A stretch of DNA of 64,000 nt, taken from assembly GCA_947626285.1 (NCBI GenBank), contig CANQRR010000007.1, forward strand, positions 1 to 64,000. The letters run 5' to 3'. Of the stretch, positions 52,480-61,418 are shown in pieces. Origin of the DNA: an uncultured Lachnospiraceae bacterium. Lineage in GTDB: Bacteria > Bacillota > Clostridia > Lachnospirales > Lachnospiraceae. Positions within the stretch are counted from its first letter, which is position 1. Each line of letters begins with the position of its first letter. Under the pieces are notes generated by a model, which saw only the letters and a list, made by a program, of their open reading frames with translations, made no database searches and was not told the origin of the DNA. Position numbers and translations under genes: made by a program.

Positions 52480-52512
52480 CTATTTATAATACATTATGTT
52501 CGGGAGGACGTC

Positions 52513-54297
52513 ATGAGATTGAAATATAACCAAACCGCAAAAGGAAAGTGTTATTACATTATCCGCTCCATCTACCGCGATGGTAAAAATACCAGTGAAA
52601 TCTACGAAAAGCTCGGCTACCTTGATGATATTAAAAGGGAGCATAACTGTCCTGACCCTGAAAAATGGATCCGGGAGCATCTCGAACAACTTAATGAGAC
52701 GGAAAAAGCGGAAAGGAACTGCAAAGTGCTCGTCCCTTATGACCCCCATGCCCGAATCCCCTTGGGAACCGCACAGTCTTTCAATATCGGCTACCTGTTC
52801 CTCCAGCAGGTCTACTATGAACTCTGCCTTGACCTTATCTGCAGCCACATCTCGAAAAGGCATGCGTTCCAGTATGACATGAATGCCATCCTTTCCAGGC
52901 TCATTTATACGAGGATCCTGTTCCCCGGCTCCAAACTCTCTACCTGCAGGTCTTCAAAGGAGTTCCTCGAACAGCCGCCTTTCAAATACCACCAGGTCGA
53001 ACGGGCACTCTCGGTAATCGCCGCCGAATTCGATTCCATCCAGTCTGAACTTTATAAGTTCAGCAGCCAGGCAGTCCGCCGCAAGACCGGTGTCCTTTAT
53101 TATGACTGCACAAATTTCTACTTTGAGACGGAACAGGAAGACCCTGTCTCCAACCAGGAGGCAGACGACAACGGCATCGCCGCCAGAAAATATGGCACCA
53201 GCAAACAGCACCAGCCATCCCCGCTTGTCCAGATGGGGCTGTTCATGGACTATTCCGGGATCCCCCTGGCCATCTGCATCAACAGGGGCAATAAAAATGA
53301 GCAGCAGACACTGGTCCCCCTGGAGGAGAAGATCCTGCAGGATTTCGAACTTTCCAGGTTTGTCGTCTGCACGGACGCGGGGCTTGCCAGTGAAGCCAAC
53401 CGCAGGTTCAACAACTTTGGCGAACGCTCCTTTGTCACCACTGTTTCTGTGAAAATGATGGCAAAGGAACTGCAGGACTGGTGCCTGGACCCCGACGGCT
53501 GGCAACTGGAGGGGGATAAGGATACTTACCGCATAGACCATCTGGAGGATACGGAAGAAGACAGGGAGAAGAACCTGGGCAGGACATTCTATAAGCAGAA
53601 ATACATAGAAGGCTATGACGCGGAACGGGACATTGAATTCAACCAGACCCTCATTGTTACCTATTCCCTCAAATACAGGGATTATTTACGCAGCAAACGG
53701 AACGCCCAGATCCAGAGGGCCCTGAAAGCCATGGAGGAAGGCAGTTCTGCCCTGGAGAAAAAGAATGCGAACGATTACAGGCGTTTTGTGAAACGCAGGG
53801 CCACCGATCAAAAGGGAAAAGAAATCAGGATAAAATATTCCCTTAATGAGAAAGTGATCGCTGAAGAAGAAAAATTTGACGGTTTTTACGCTGTGGAGAC
53901 AAATCTGGACGATGATGTACATGATATCCTCGCAATCAACCATGGAAGATGGGAGATCGAGGAGTCATTCCGGATCATGAAAGACGATTTCCGTTCCCGT
54001 CCAGCCTATTTGAGCAGGAGCGACCGGATAAAGGCCCACTTCATGACCTGTTTTATTTCTCTGCTTGTATACCGGATCCTGGAGAAGAAGCTTGGGGAAA
54101 AATTTACCTGTGAGGAGATCATTGCAGCCTTACGGGGCATGCGGGTTACAAAGGCGAAGGATATCGGCTATACCCCCTCCTACACCCGGACGGCCCTGAC
54201 GGATGCACTGCATGAAATGGCGGGCTTTCAAACGGATTATGAGCTCATTCGTGAAAAATCTATGAGGGGAATCCTGAGGAAGTCCAAAAAAAGATGA
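52513..54297 (+). CDS. IS1634-family DDE transposase
   Basis: A 594-residue transposase of the IS4-like/IS1634 group. The N-terminus reads MRLKYNQTAKGKCYYIIRSI. The DDE acidic residues appear in order in VLYYDCTNFYFE, RFVVCTDAGLASEANRRF and NHGRWEIEESFRIMKDDFRSRP (the YREK-like Glu region). Starting at the ATG at 52513 is supported by CGGGAGG upstream. The gene looks intact and is followed by its own terminator. It moves the element by cut-and-paste or replicative DNA cleavage and joining; the flanking 383-bp repeats are its signature. Confidence 0.92.
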   Translation: MRLKYNQTAKGKCYYIIRSIYRDGKNTSEIYEKLGYLDDIKREHNCPDPEKWIREHLEQLNETEKAERNCKVLVPYDPHARIPLGTAQSFNIGYLFLQQVYYELCLDLICSHISKRHAFQYDMNAILSRLIYTRILFPGSKLSTCRSSKEFLEQPPFKYHQVERALSVIAAEFDSIQSELYKFSSQAVRRKTGVLYYDCTNFYFETEQEDPVSNQEADDNGIAARKYGTSKQHQPSPLVQMGLFMDYSGIPLAICINRGNKNEQQTLVPLEEKILQDFELSRFVVCTDAGLASEANRRFNNFGERSFVTTVSVKMMAKELQDWCLDPDGWQLEGDKDTYRIDHLEDTEEDREKNLGRTFYKQKYIEGYDAERDIEFNQTLIVTYSLKYRDYLRSKRNAQIQRALKAMEEGSSALEKKNANDYRRFVKRRATDQKGKEIRIKYSLNEKVIAEEEKFDGFYAVETNLDDDVHDILAINHGRWEIEESFRIMKDDFRSRPAYLSRSDRIKAHFMTCFISLLVYRILEKKLGEKFTCEEIIAALRGMRVTKAKDIGYTPSYTRTALTDALHEMAGFQTDYELIREKSMRGILRKSKKR

Positions 54298-54338
54298 GAC
54301 GTACGGGTTTAGTACGCTTTTCGTGAAAATCCAATAAA

Positions 54339-54379
54339 TCCCAGAAACCATTGATTTTTCAACGGTTTCTGGGATTTTT
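54339..54379 (+). terminator. Transposase terminator
   Basis: TCCCAGAAACC (54339-54349) pairs perfectly with GGTTTCTGGGA (54364-54374) and is followed by five T. Confidence 0.85.
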
Positions 54380-54404
54380 GACGTCATAAAGTGTCAAAGA
54401 TGGG

Positions 54405-54787
54405 AGTATAGTACAATCTCTTTCTGACGTAAACAAAAATATTCTTAAAAATTATAAAATTCACAGTTTTTACACAGATTTTATTCTATCATCTTTTGAG
54501 TTTGCATCTTGTGTTGACAATAATTTCTGTTTCCATTATACTGAGATCAAATCCTTTTTCTGTGAGGTGAACTGTCATGAACTCTTTTTTCGCGAGCGAT
54601 ATCAAAAAGCTGAACGCCCTGTACAACCGCGTTCAGTTCTCTTTCATTTTTCTCTACGGGCGGTACGGTACCGGAAAGACCGGTCTGGTCCGTGAGCTTT
54701 GCCGCGACAGGGCGACTCTGTTCTACTCCGCGCAGGAGACGGTCCCGGAGGGGCATCTGGACGCCTTTTACCGCCAGACGGCGCGCA
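54405..54787 (+). repeat. 383-bp direct repeat, right copy
   Basis: The copy that remains attached to the intact ATPase gene. It restores the gene's promoter, ribosome site and first 70 codons, so the insertion is functionally silent for that gene. Confidence 0.9.
54514..54542 (+). promoter_or_regulatory. Promoter of the AAA/DUF234 ATPase gene
   Basis: A perfect TTGACA (54514-54519) and TATACT (54537-54542) with 17-bp spacing; an identical copy is at 52104-52132. Confidence 0.85.
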
Positions 54788-55965
54788 GCCTGGATTCCAA
54801 AAAGCTGCCGCCTTCCTTTGCAAGCTGGGAGCAGGCGTTTTCATATATCTCAGACTATTCTTTTTCACGCCGTCTGATCCTCGTGCTCGACGAATTCCAG
54901 AATCTCGACCGGAACTGCCCGGAGTTCATGGAGGCGTTCGCAGGCGCCGTGCGCCATGACTTCCAGACCGGAAAGGTGTTTTTGATCGTCACCAGCTCGT
55001 CGGTCGGATACGCGGCTGAACTCATGGAAGAGCCGATCCGGGAACCGTTCGACGCGATCACCGCGCGCGCGTTTCTCGATGTGCTCCCATTCTCCGCCTG
55101 CCGCCCTGCCTTCGCCGGACGCAGCGCCAAAGAGCAGCTGCTCCTGTACGGGATCACCGGGGGCTTTCCCTCCTGTCTGCCGCGGCTCCGTCCGGATCTC
55201 TCCGCGCAACAGAATCTTCTGCGGCTGTTTTTCAGCGCGGACTCTCCGCTCCTCATGTCGCCGCCCGACGCGCTGCACCGGGAGCTGAGGGAAATCTCCA
55301 CCTACAATTTCCTTCTGGAGATCATCGCCTTCGGCAGCACCAAGCTGACAGACATCGCGGATAAGGCTTCCATTGGCACCAACAAGTGCGCCAAATATCT
55401 GGGCGTGCTGGTCTCTCTCGGCATCATACGAAAAGAATTCCCCGCTGCCGGGGAATCCCTGAAAAAAGTCCGTTATCAGTTTGCCGACCACATGACGCGC
55501 TTCTGGTATCGCTTTGTCTCACCGAATCTCAGTGAGATCCTCTTCGGGCGCGGACAGCAGGTGTATGAACAGCAGGTGCTTCCCGCGCTCGACGAATATC
55601 TGCTCCCCGTCTTTGAATCGATCTGCGCCGAATATCTGGAGCGCCTCGGCAGCTCCGGCCAGACGCCGTTCGTCTATAAACACACTGGGGCGTGGTGGAC
55701 CGGCGGCACAAAGCGCGAACCGTTCTTTCGCATCCCCCTCGTGGCGTCCGACGAAGAACACACCGTGCTCGGCGTCTGCCACTGCGCCACCGAACCTGCG
55801 GGCAGGGAACTGCTCGACCGACTCCTGGGGCCCCTCGAACCGTTCGACGGCAGGAAGCGCTACTGCTGTATCTTCTCTACCTCCGGATTCTCGGAGGAGC
55901 TGCGGACCGCCGCGCGCGAAGCCGGCAACGTCTGGCTCTCCGGCCTCGAAGACATCTGCGGGTAA
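54577..55965 (+). CDS. AAA ATPase with C-terminal DUF234-like domain
   Basis: A 462-residue ATPase_2-type protein: Walker A LYGRYGTGKTGL (K34), Walker B LILVLDEFQNLD near residue 105, and sensor-like VFLIVTSSSVGY. A winged-helix-like segment (TKLTDIADKASIGTNKCAKYLGVLVSLGII) and the DUF234 region (RYQFADHMTRFWYRFVSPN onward) follow. Members are common in archaea and gut anaerobes and resemble the DUF4143 group, but no function is established. GTGAGGTG precedes the ATG. It is intact despite the adjacent insertion because the element duplicated its 5' end. The terminus lacks an obvious Glu-x-Lys nuclease pair. Confidence 0.82.
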   Translation: MNSFFASDIKKLNALYNRVQFSFIFLYGRYGTGKTGLVRELCRDRATLFYSAQETVPEGHLDAFYRQTARSLDSKKLPPSFASWEQAFSYISDYSFSRRLILVLDEFQNLDRNCPEFMEAFAGAVRHDFQTGKVFLIVTSSSVGYAAELMEEPIREPFDAITARAFLDVLPFSACRPAFAGRSAKEQLLLYGITGGFPSCLPRLRPDLSAQQNLLRLFFSADSPLLMSPPDALHRELREISTYNFLLEIIAFGSTKLTDIADKASIGTNKCAKYLGVLVSLGIIRKEFPAAGESLKKVRYQFADHMTRFWYRFVSPNLSEILFGRGQQVYEQQVLPALDEYLLPVFESICAEYLERLGSSGQTPFVYKHTGAWWTGGTKREPFFRIPLVASDEEHTVLGVCHCATEPAGRELLDRLLGPLEPFDGRKRYCCIFSTSGFSEELRTAAREAGNVWLSGLEDICG

Positions 55966-56003
55966 ATCCCGCAGCGTGCGCTACGGTCTGAGCAGAACAA
56001 TGC

Positions 56004-56435
56004 TCACTCTTCGTCGATCATCTTCACCCTGCGCACGTGGCGCTCCTCATTGGAGAACGGCGTGTTCAGAAACGTGTCGACGATCTTGCATGCAAGTCCC
56101 GGGCCCACCACACGCGCGCCCATCGTCAGAACGTTCGCGTCGTTGTGCAGTCTGGTGGCCTCGGCGCTGAAGCAGTCTCCGCACAGCGCCGCGCGGATCC
56201 CCTTGTAGCGGTTCGCGACCATCGAAACGCCGATCCCGGTGCCGCAGATGATGATACCCTTCTCACAGTTCCCGGACAGGATCTCCTTCACGACCGCGCG
56301 CGCGTAGACCGGGTAATCCACGGAAGCCGGCGAATAAGTGCCGCAGTCCTTGTACTCGATCCCCTTTCCGTCCAGATATTTCATAACCTCCAGTTTCAGC
56401 TCATAGCCGCCCTGGTCACATCCGATTGCCAGCAT
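56004..56435 (-). CDS. rpiB: Ribose-5-phosphate isomerase B
   Basis: A 143-residue RpiB/LacAB-family sugar-phosphate isomerase interconverting ribulose 5-phosphate and ribose 5-phosphate. It begins MLAIGCDQGGYELK, carries the catalytic Cys in GIIICGTGIGVSMVANRYKG and the His region ATRLHNDANVLTMGARV. The start at 56435 has AAGGAGG; the upstream in-frame ATG lies before it without a site. It follows the Sua5-type gene by 13 bp, a pairing seen in other Firmicutes, and is probably cotranscribed. Confidence 0.93.
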   Translation of the reverse strand: MLAIGCDQGGYELKLEVMKYLDGKGIEYKDCGTYSPASVDYPVYARAVVKEILSGNCEKGIIICGTGIGVSMVANRYKGIRAALCGDCFSAEATRLHNDANVLTMGARVVGPGLACKIVDTFLNTPFSNEERHVRRVKMIDEE

Positions 56436-56448
56436 TTCGTTTCCTCCT

Positions 56449-57501
56449 TTATTCATTTACATCTATGATCTGATGACCCGCCGCCTTGATCAGGCGGTTC
56501 ATGATCGCCTGTCCCATCTGCGGCGTGTCGAACGATTCCGAATAGATCACGCTGACCTCCGAATCGTCAAACTCTCTCAGAATGCCGTACAAGTGCCGCG
56601 CGATCGAACGCTCGTCGGCGCGCGAACCGATCGACTTTACAAGCGCGTTCCTGTAATATCCCTGTGACTCGTCCGTCCCGATCACGCCTGTGACGCGCCC
56701 GTCTGCCGCGTTCTCCTCTGAGAGCGCGTTGATCCGCTCCCGCACGCGCTGTGCCGGCCCTTCCACGATCACCAGCGGCGCCTTCGGCGCGTAATGGCGG
56801 TAACGCATGCCCGGCGCCTTCGGGCGGATATTCTCATCCTCCGCAAGGAGCGCGCGGTCGATCTCCACTCTTCCAAGTACCTTTTCAAGCATCTCCCGGC
56901 TGACATAGCCAGGCCGCAGGATCGTCGGGGCGCCCTCCGTCAGATCGACGATCGTCGATTCAATTCCGATCCGGACGTCTCCGCCGTCGATGATCATATC
57001 GATCACTCCGTCCATATCCCGGACGACGTGCTCTGCCTTTGTCGGACTCGGCCGGCCGGACGTATTCGCGCTCGGAGCCGCCACATAGCCGCCGCCCGCG
57101 CGGATCAGTGCACGCGCGATCTCATGATTTGGGAGACGCACCGCCACCGTGTCCAGCCCGCCCGTCGTCGCCAGCGGCACCGCGTCCGACCTTTTCAGGA
57201 TCATCGTCAGCGGTCCCGGCCAGAAGGCGTCCGAAAGCAGCTTTGCCTCCGGCGGGATGTCGACCGCGATCTTTTCGATCGCGTCCCAGTCCGCGATGTG
57301 CACGATCAGCGGATTGTCCGACGGTCTGCCTTTCGCCTGGTAGATCTTCCCAGCAGCCTCCTCGTCCAGCGCGTCCGCGCCCAGCCCGTATACGGTCTCC
57401 GTGGGAAACGCCACCAGTCCGCCCCTGCGCAGGATCTCCCCCGCGCGGCGCATCCCGGCCTCCTCTATCCCGTCGCGCATGTTTACGATGACCGTCTCCA
57501 T
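56449..57501 (-). CDS. L-threonylcarbamoyladenylate synthase, Sua5/YwlC type
   Basis: A 350-residue enzyme that makes threonylcarbamoyl-AMP for the t6A modification of ANN-decoding tRNAs. The YrdC domain occupies the first 200 residues, with GGLVAFPTETVYGLGADA, KGRPSDNPLIVHI and APSANTSGRPSPT. The C-terminal Sua5 domain follows the linker KAPGMRYRHYAPKAPL, which closes the active site. AGGTGG precedes the ATG. It is upstream of rpiB and appears complete. Confidence 0.95.
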   Translation of the reverse strand: METVIVNMRDGIEEAGMRRAGEILRRGGLVAFPTETVYGLGADALDEEAAGKIYQAKGRPSDNPLIVHIADWDAIEKIAVDIPPEAKLLSDAFWPGPLTMILKRSDAVPLATTGGLDTVAVRLPNHEIARALIRAGGGYVAAPSANTSGRPSPTKAEHVVRDMDGVIDMIIDGGDVRIGIESTIVDLTEGAPTILRPGYVSREMLEKVLGRVEIDRALLAEDENIRPKAPGMRYRHYAPKAPLVIVEGPAQRVRERINALSEENAADGRVTGVIGTDESQGYYRNALVKSIGSRADERSIARHLYGILREFDDSEVSVIYSESFDTPQMGQAIMNRLIKAAGHQIIDVNE

Positions 57502-57668
57502 CTGCCCCCACCTCTTGTTTTTCAGTATAACACCGATTCCGGGCTTTGTGAAACGATTTTCATATTTTTTCGCATTTTTCGGTATTCAAAAATCAAATGC
57601 TGTGCTAGAATAGAGGAAGCCAATGGAGCGCAGGCTCCAAATATTTGCAAACGGAGGCAATCAGTTTT

Positions 57669-58802
57669 ATGAACGAAGAAAATCTGACAACACAGACAGA
57701 GGAAGTGCCGGAGACGCCGGAAGTGGCGGAGGCTGCGGCAGAAGCGCCTGTAGCTGAAGAGGCTGCGGCAGAAGCGGCGGAAACGGCAGAGGCACCCACA
57801 GCAGAGGCCGCAGCACCTGAAGCCGCAAAAGCATCTGAGGCACCTGCAGCAGAGACAGCTGCGCCGGAAGCAGAAACCGCAGAAGCGCCGAAAGAAGCGG
57901 TACCTACGGAGAGCATGGCCGACTACGACGAAGCGATCACCGCTTCCATGAAGCCGATCCATGAGGGCGACATCTTAAACGGCACCATCATCGGCGTGTC
58001 CGATGAGGAGCTGATCGTAGACCTCGGCATCTACACAGACGGCGTGGTCCGCCTGGAGGACGCCAGCGACGATCCTTCCTTCTCCCTGAAGAGCTTCGAG
58101 GTGGGACAGCCCATCTCCGCGACTGTGATTCGCCGCGACAACGCGCAGGGACGGATCCAGCTCTCCCTGAAGGCGGCAGCAGCAGTGCTCGGCTGGGAGC
58201 GTCTCCAGCAGCTGCAGAAGGATCAGTCGAACATCACCGTCAAGATCAGCGAAGCGGTCAAGAGCGGCGTGACTACATACGTCGAAGGCATTCGCGGATT
58301 TATCCCGGCGTCGAAGCTGTCTTTGAACTATGTGGAAAACCTGGACGAATTCGTCGGACGTGAGATCGAGGTCCGCGTCATTACGGCGGATCCGGCGGAG
58401 AAGCGCCTTGTCCTCTCCGCGCGCGACATTCTGCGTGAGAAGGCGGAGGAGGAACGCAAGCAAAAGATCTCCAACGTGCAGGTAGGCCTCGTGACCGAGG
58501 GCACCGTGGAGACGCTGCAGCCGTACGGCGCGTTCGTCAAGCTCGGAAACGGACTCTCCGGCATGATCCACGTCTCCCAGATCAGCCATCAGCGCATCAA
58601 GCATCCGTCGGCAGTCCTCAAGGAAGGGCAGACCGTCAAGGTGAAGATCATCGCGGTCAAGGACGGCAAGATCAGCCTGAGCATGAAGGCGCTTGAGGAC
58701 GTGACCGCAGAGGCGATCGAGGAGGAGACTTTCCACCTGCCGAAGGCGGAGGACGCGACGACTTCTCTGGCATCACTGTTCAAGAACATTCATCTTTCCT
58801 AA
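57669..58802 (+). CDS. S1-domain RNA-binding protein (30S ribosomal protein S1-like)
   Basis: A 377-residue protein. The first 85 residues are an acidic Ala/Glu/Pro-rich tract (TEEVPETPEVAEAAAEAPVA...). Three S1 OB-fold domains follow: near 100-175 (HEGDILNGTIIGVSDEELIV), 185-260 (GIRGFIPASKLSLNYV) and 268-345 (GTVETLQPYGAFVKLGNGLS with GMIHVSQIS). Firmicutes carry short S1-like proteins of this type, thought to help mRNA binding on the ribosome. The ATG at 57669 has GGAGG 11 bases upstream. An extended -10 (TGCTAGAAT) lies at about 57600-57608. The acidic disordered N-terminus is unusual for S1. Confidence 0.88.
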   Translation: MNEENLTTQTEEVPETPEVAEAAAEAPVAEEAAAEAAETAEAPTAEAAAPEAAKASEAPAAETAAPEAETAEAPKEAVPTESMADYDEAITASMKPIHEGDILNGTIIGVSDEELIVDLGIYTDGVVRLEDASDDPSFSLKSFEVGQPISATVIRRDNAQGRIQLSLKAAAAVLGWERLQQLQKDQSNITVKISEAVKSGVTTYVEGIRGFIPASKLSLNYVENLDEFVGREIEVRVITADPAEKRLVLSARDILREKAEEERKQKISNVQVGLVTEGTVETLQPYGAFVKLGNGLSGMIHVSQISHQRIKHPSAVLKEGQTVKVKIIAVKDGKISLSMKALEDVTAEAIEEETFHLPKAEDATTSLASLFKNIHLS

Positions 58803-58856
58803 TGAGACCTGTCCTCCTGCGGACTGTCTCAGGAGACAACAGAATTATAAAAATGG

Positions 58857-58891
58857 AAACGGCCCCGAAAGGACTTTCCCTGGGGCCGTTT
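58857..58891. terminator. Bidirectional terminator
   Basis: AAACGGCCCC and GGGGCCGTTT form a 10-bp stem with a 15-nt loop between the convergent S1-like gene and the Phd-like gene; T-rich sequence follows on both sides. Confidence 0.8.
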
Positions 58892-58896
58892 GACGT

Positions 58897-59226
58897 TCAA
58901 GAGTTCTTCCGGTCTCTCTCCGGATATTCGCTTTCTTCCGTCAGCGGAATATATTTATATTTCTCAACGATCTCATACAATCGCGTACAGACCGCACCGG
59001 CGGAGAGATCTTTCCTGCCGGCGCGTCTGCGTTTCTCGATCCCGACCAGGTGCTCTCTCAGCCTGATCTTCCACTCCTCCCGGAAAAAAGCTTCAAGCGA
59101 CAGCGCGACCATATCCCCTCTCCCGTTTTTTGTCAGAAAAACAGGCAGTCCGGTATCTTTGCACAGATCTGCGACGGAATTGTAATCTTTGCGAAGCGTC
59201 GCGGCGGATTCTATGATTCTCTCCAT
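58897..59226 (-). CDS. Phd/YefM-family antitoxin
   Basis: A 109-residue protein with the Phd/YefM N-terminal fold (IIESAATLRKDYNSVADLCKDTGLPVFLTKNG then MVALSLEAFF) and a longer basic C-terminal region that in relatives contacts the toxin. No toxin gene follows; the next features are a terminator and a convergent gene, so it is an orphan or acts on a toxin elsewhere. It starts 3 bp after the DapF-like gene and is probably translated from the same message. Confidence 0.8.
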   Translation of the reverse strand: MERIIESAATLRKDYNSVADLCKDTGLPVFLTKNGRGDMVALSLEAFFREEWKIRLREHLVGIEKRRRAGRKDLSAGAVCTRLYEIVEKYKYIPLTEESEYPERDRKNS

Positions 59227-59229
59227 GGA

Positions 59230-60090
59230 TCAGCCGATCTGATATTTCCGCAGAAATTCGTCCGAGAGGATCATGCGGCCGATGTAATCCGCGCTGCCCG
59301 TCATATGGGCGTTCATATGCTCGTCGACCTTCACGGTGAGCACACCGCCCGGCATGTGCACATATACGCAGGGATCGGTCAGCCCAAGCTGGTACGCTAC
59401 GCCCGCCGCCGCGCAGCAGCTGCTCCCCGAGGCAAGCGTGTAACCCGCGCCGCGCTCGTAGACCTCCGTGTAGATGTTGTTTTTGTCTGCGATGCGGATG
59501 ATCTGCGTGTTGATCCCGTCCGGGAAGCGCTCGGATCTCTCAAGCTCCGACCCGATCCGGCAGACGGCCTCTTTGGAGATCTCTTTCATCGGGATAATGC
59601 AGTGCAGATTTCCCATCCAGACACAGGTGCCGCAGTACTGTTCTCCCGCATAACTCACCGGCACCTGCTCGCTCTTCTCCTGCTGCGCGCCTTCTTCCAC
59701 CGGTTTCGTCTGCCCGCAGTAGAGCTTGCCCATGGAAATCGTCATCTCTTTCGCCTCTTCGTTATGGTAACGCACCGTCACCTCGCGGCTCTGGGTCTGC
59801 AGCACGAATTCCTTCTTCACCACGTAACCCGCGTCTTTCAGGTATTTCGCGAAAATACAGATCCCGTTGCCACTGATTGCGGCTTCTCCGCCGTCCGGAT
59901 TGTAGATCTTCACGCCCATCTTTCCGAAGATCTGCATCGGTCCGATCAGGATGCCGTCCGCCCCTGCGCCAAACCGGCGGTCGCAGATGTGGCGAATGTC
60001 CTCCGGTTTCAGTTCATAATCGTTTTTCATGCAATCGTAAATCAGATAATCGTTGCCAAAGCTCTGATACATGCTCAGCGTCAGTTCCAT
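59230..60090 (-). CDS. DapF-like epimerase-fold protein with both catalytic Cys replaced by Ser
   Basis: A 286-residue homologue of diaminopimelate epimerase with two related half-barrels. The fold motifs are clear: MYQSFGNDYLIYD, RRFGAGADGILI, NPDGGEAAISGNG, and ERGAGYTLASGSSCCAAAG. In true DapF the two general acid/base residues are Cys in MCGNG and LACGTG; here they are Ser73 and Ser221. DAP epimerase activity is therefore doubtful. A related racemase, a dehydratase-like reaction or a binding role are alternatives. It is transcribed away from an adjacent AraC regulator and coupled to a Phd-like gene. The intergenic 60091-60380 region contains a minus-strand TATAAT and a CTAGCAGAG/TTAGCAGAG direct repeat. 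Confidence 0.85.
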   Translation of the reverse strand: MELTLSMYQSFGNDYLIYDCMKNDYELKPEDIRHICDRRFGAGADGILIGPMQIFGKMGVKIYNPDGGEAAISGNGICIFAKYLKDAGYVVKKEFVLQTQSREVTVRYHNEEAKEMTISMGKLYCGQTKPVEEGAQQEKSEQVPVSYAGEQYCGTCVWMGNLHCIIPMKEISKEAVCRIGSELERSERFPDGINTQIIRIADKNNIYTEVYERGAGYTLASGSSCCAAAGVAYQLGLTDPCVYVHMPGGVLTVKVDEHMNAHMTGSADYIGRMILSDEFLRKYQIG

Positions 60091-60380
60091 GCTTTTACCC
60101 CCTTCTTGCAGCCGAACCGCCCCGCGCTCCTTCCAGCTGACGCTGTCCGGCCAGTTTCACGTCTCTGCTAATTATACTCTCGGCTTGCTATTTACCCTCT
60201 GCTAGTTATATTATATTATACAAAACATTTTCTTCAACAAAAAACTTGTATTCTGCTTTTTTTCTTGCAAATAATGCGCCTTCATGTTACGATTTGGGTC
60301 AAAGCAAGCTATCGTGCGCCGAAAACCGTTTTTCGATGCACGGCGCAGTTCGACAGCTCGTGAAATTATAAGGAGGCAAA

Positions 60381-61316
60381 ATGTCCGCAACATACCAGAA
60401 AACCGGTTATCTGAACAGCGATTTCCGCATCTTTTATCTCACCAGCGCGGAGCCGCGGGATTTCCAGAGCCATTATCATGACTTTCACAAGCTCCTGCTC
60501 TTTGAGAGCGGCAGCGTGAGCTATTATATTGAAGGTGAGACGTACCAGCTTCAGCCGTACGACATCGTGCTCGTGCCGGCCGGGGAAGTCCACCGTCCTG
60601 TCATCCACGATGAGACGCCCTACCGCCGCCTGATCGTCTATCTCTCACCGGAGCTCTTTGAACAGTACCGCGAGCTCGGCGCAGACCTCGGGCGCTGCTT
60701 TTCCCTGTGCTCCGCGCGCAGCTCGCACGTCCTGCGCATCGGGCGGTTCCGGGAAAGCCGTCTGTATCCGCAGTACCGGGAGTTGGTAAACGCGGCGCGG
60801 GAGGAGGCCTCCGCCTCCGGGAAAACGGGCAGCGCAGCTGTTTCCCCTGAGGATCAATATGTAAATGCACAGTTTGCATCATCTTCTGCGGCGGAAGCGC
60901 AGCTCTACCGGCAGTCCGTGCTTCTGCAATTTCTGATCCTGCTCAACCGGACGCTCGACGGCAGCGATATCTCGTTCCCGGCGGCCTCAGGGGCAAACCC
61001 GCAGGTGCTCACGGCGCTCTCCTTTATCAATGAACACCTGGTGGACGAACTCACGGTGGACGGCGTCGCTGAGGCCTGTTATCTGAACCGTTCCTACCTG
61101 ATGCACCTGTTCCGCCGCGAGACCGGCTACACGATCGGCTCCTACATTACGGAAAAGCGTCTGTTCGCCGCGCGCACGCTGATCCAGTCCGGCGTGTCCG
61201 TGACCGATGCCTGTCTGCGCAGCGGCTTCGCAAGCTACGCGGCGTTCTACCGCGCCTACCGCAAGAAATTCGGGGAGTCCCCGAAGGATTCCCGCGGCGG
61301 CAGGCCGGGCGGCTGA
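60381..61316 (+). CDS. AraC-family transcriptional regulator
   Basis: A 311-residue regulator. The N-terminal cupin sensor domain (HYHDFHKLLLFESGSVSYYIEG, LQPYDIVLVPAGEVHRP) resembles those that bind sugars or other small ligands. A linker spans about 110-205. The C-terminal double helix-turn-helix spans about 210-305, with LTVDGVAEACYLNRSYLMHLFRR and VSVTDACLRSGFASYAAFYRAYRK-type helices followed by KKFGESP. AAGGAGG precedes the ATG. It is divergent from the DapF-like gene and may control it or the downstream phosphatase; neither is shown. Confidence 0.92.
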   Translation: MSATYQKTGYLNSDFRIFYLTSAEPRDFQSHYHDFHKLLLFESGSVSYYIEGETYQLQPYDIVLVPAGEVHRPVIHDETPYRRLIVYLSPELFEQYRELGADLGRCFSLCSARSSHVLRIGRFRESRLYPQYRELVNAAREEASASGKTGSAAVSPEDQYVNAQFASSSAAEAQLYRQSVLLQFLILLNRTLDGSDISFPAASGANPQVLTALSFINEHLVDELTVDGVAEACYLNRSYLMHLFRRETGYTIGSYITEKRLFAARTLIQSGVSVTDACLRSGFASYAAFYRAYRKKFGESPKDSRGGRPGG

Positions 61317-61418
61317 GGCTGTCTGGCGTTGCACTGAGATTGCAAAATTATGTCTTTTCAAATCAGTAAATATACGTTATGATATGCATTAAACATGATC
61401 CATTCGCAGGAGGTAAGA

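Larger units (their letters stand above)
52378..54404 (+). mobile_element. IS1634-family insertion sequence
   Basis: A 2.03-kb element between the direct repeats, with one transposase gene. The ends are imperfect inverted repeats: the left reads CGGGTTTTTGACACCCCTAT and the right, read inward, CCCATCTTTGACACTTTATG, sharing TTTGACAC. It carries its own promoter and terminator. The flanking repeats show no differences I can see, so insertion is recent. Confidence 0.88.
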
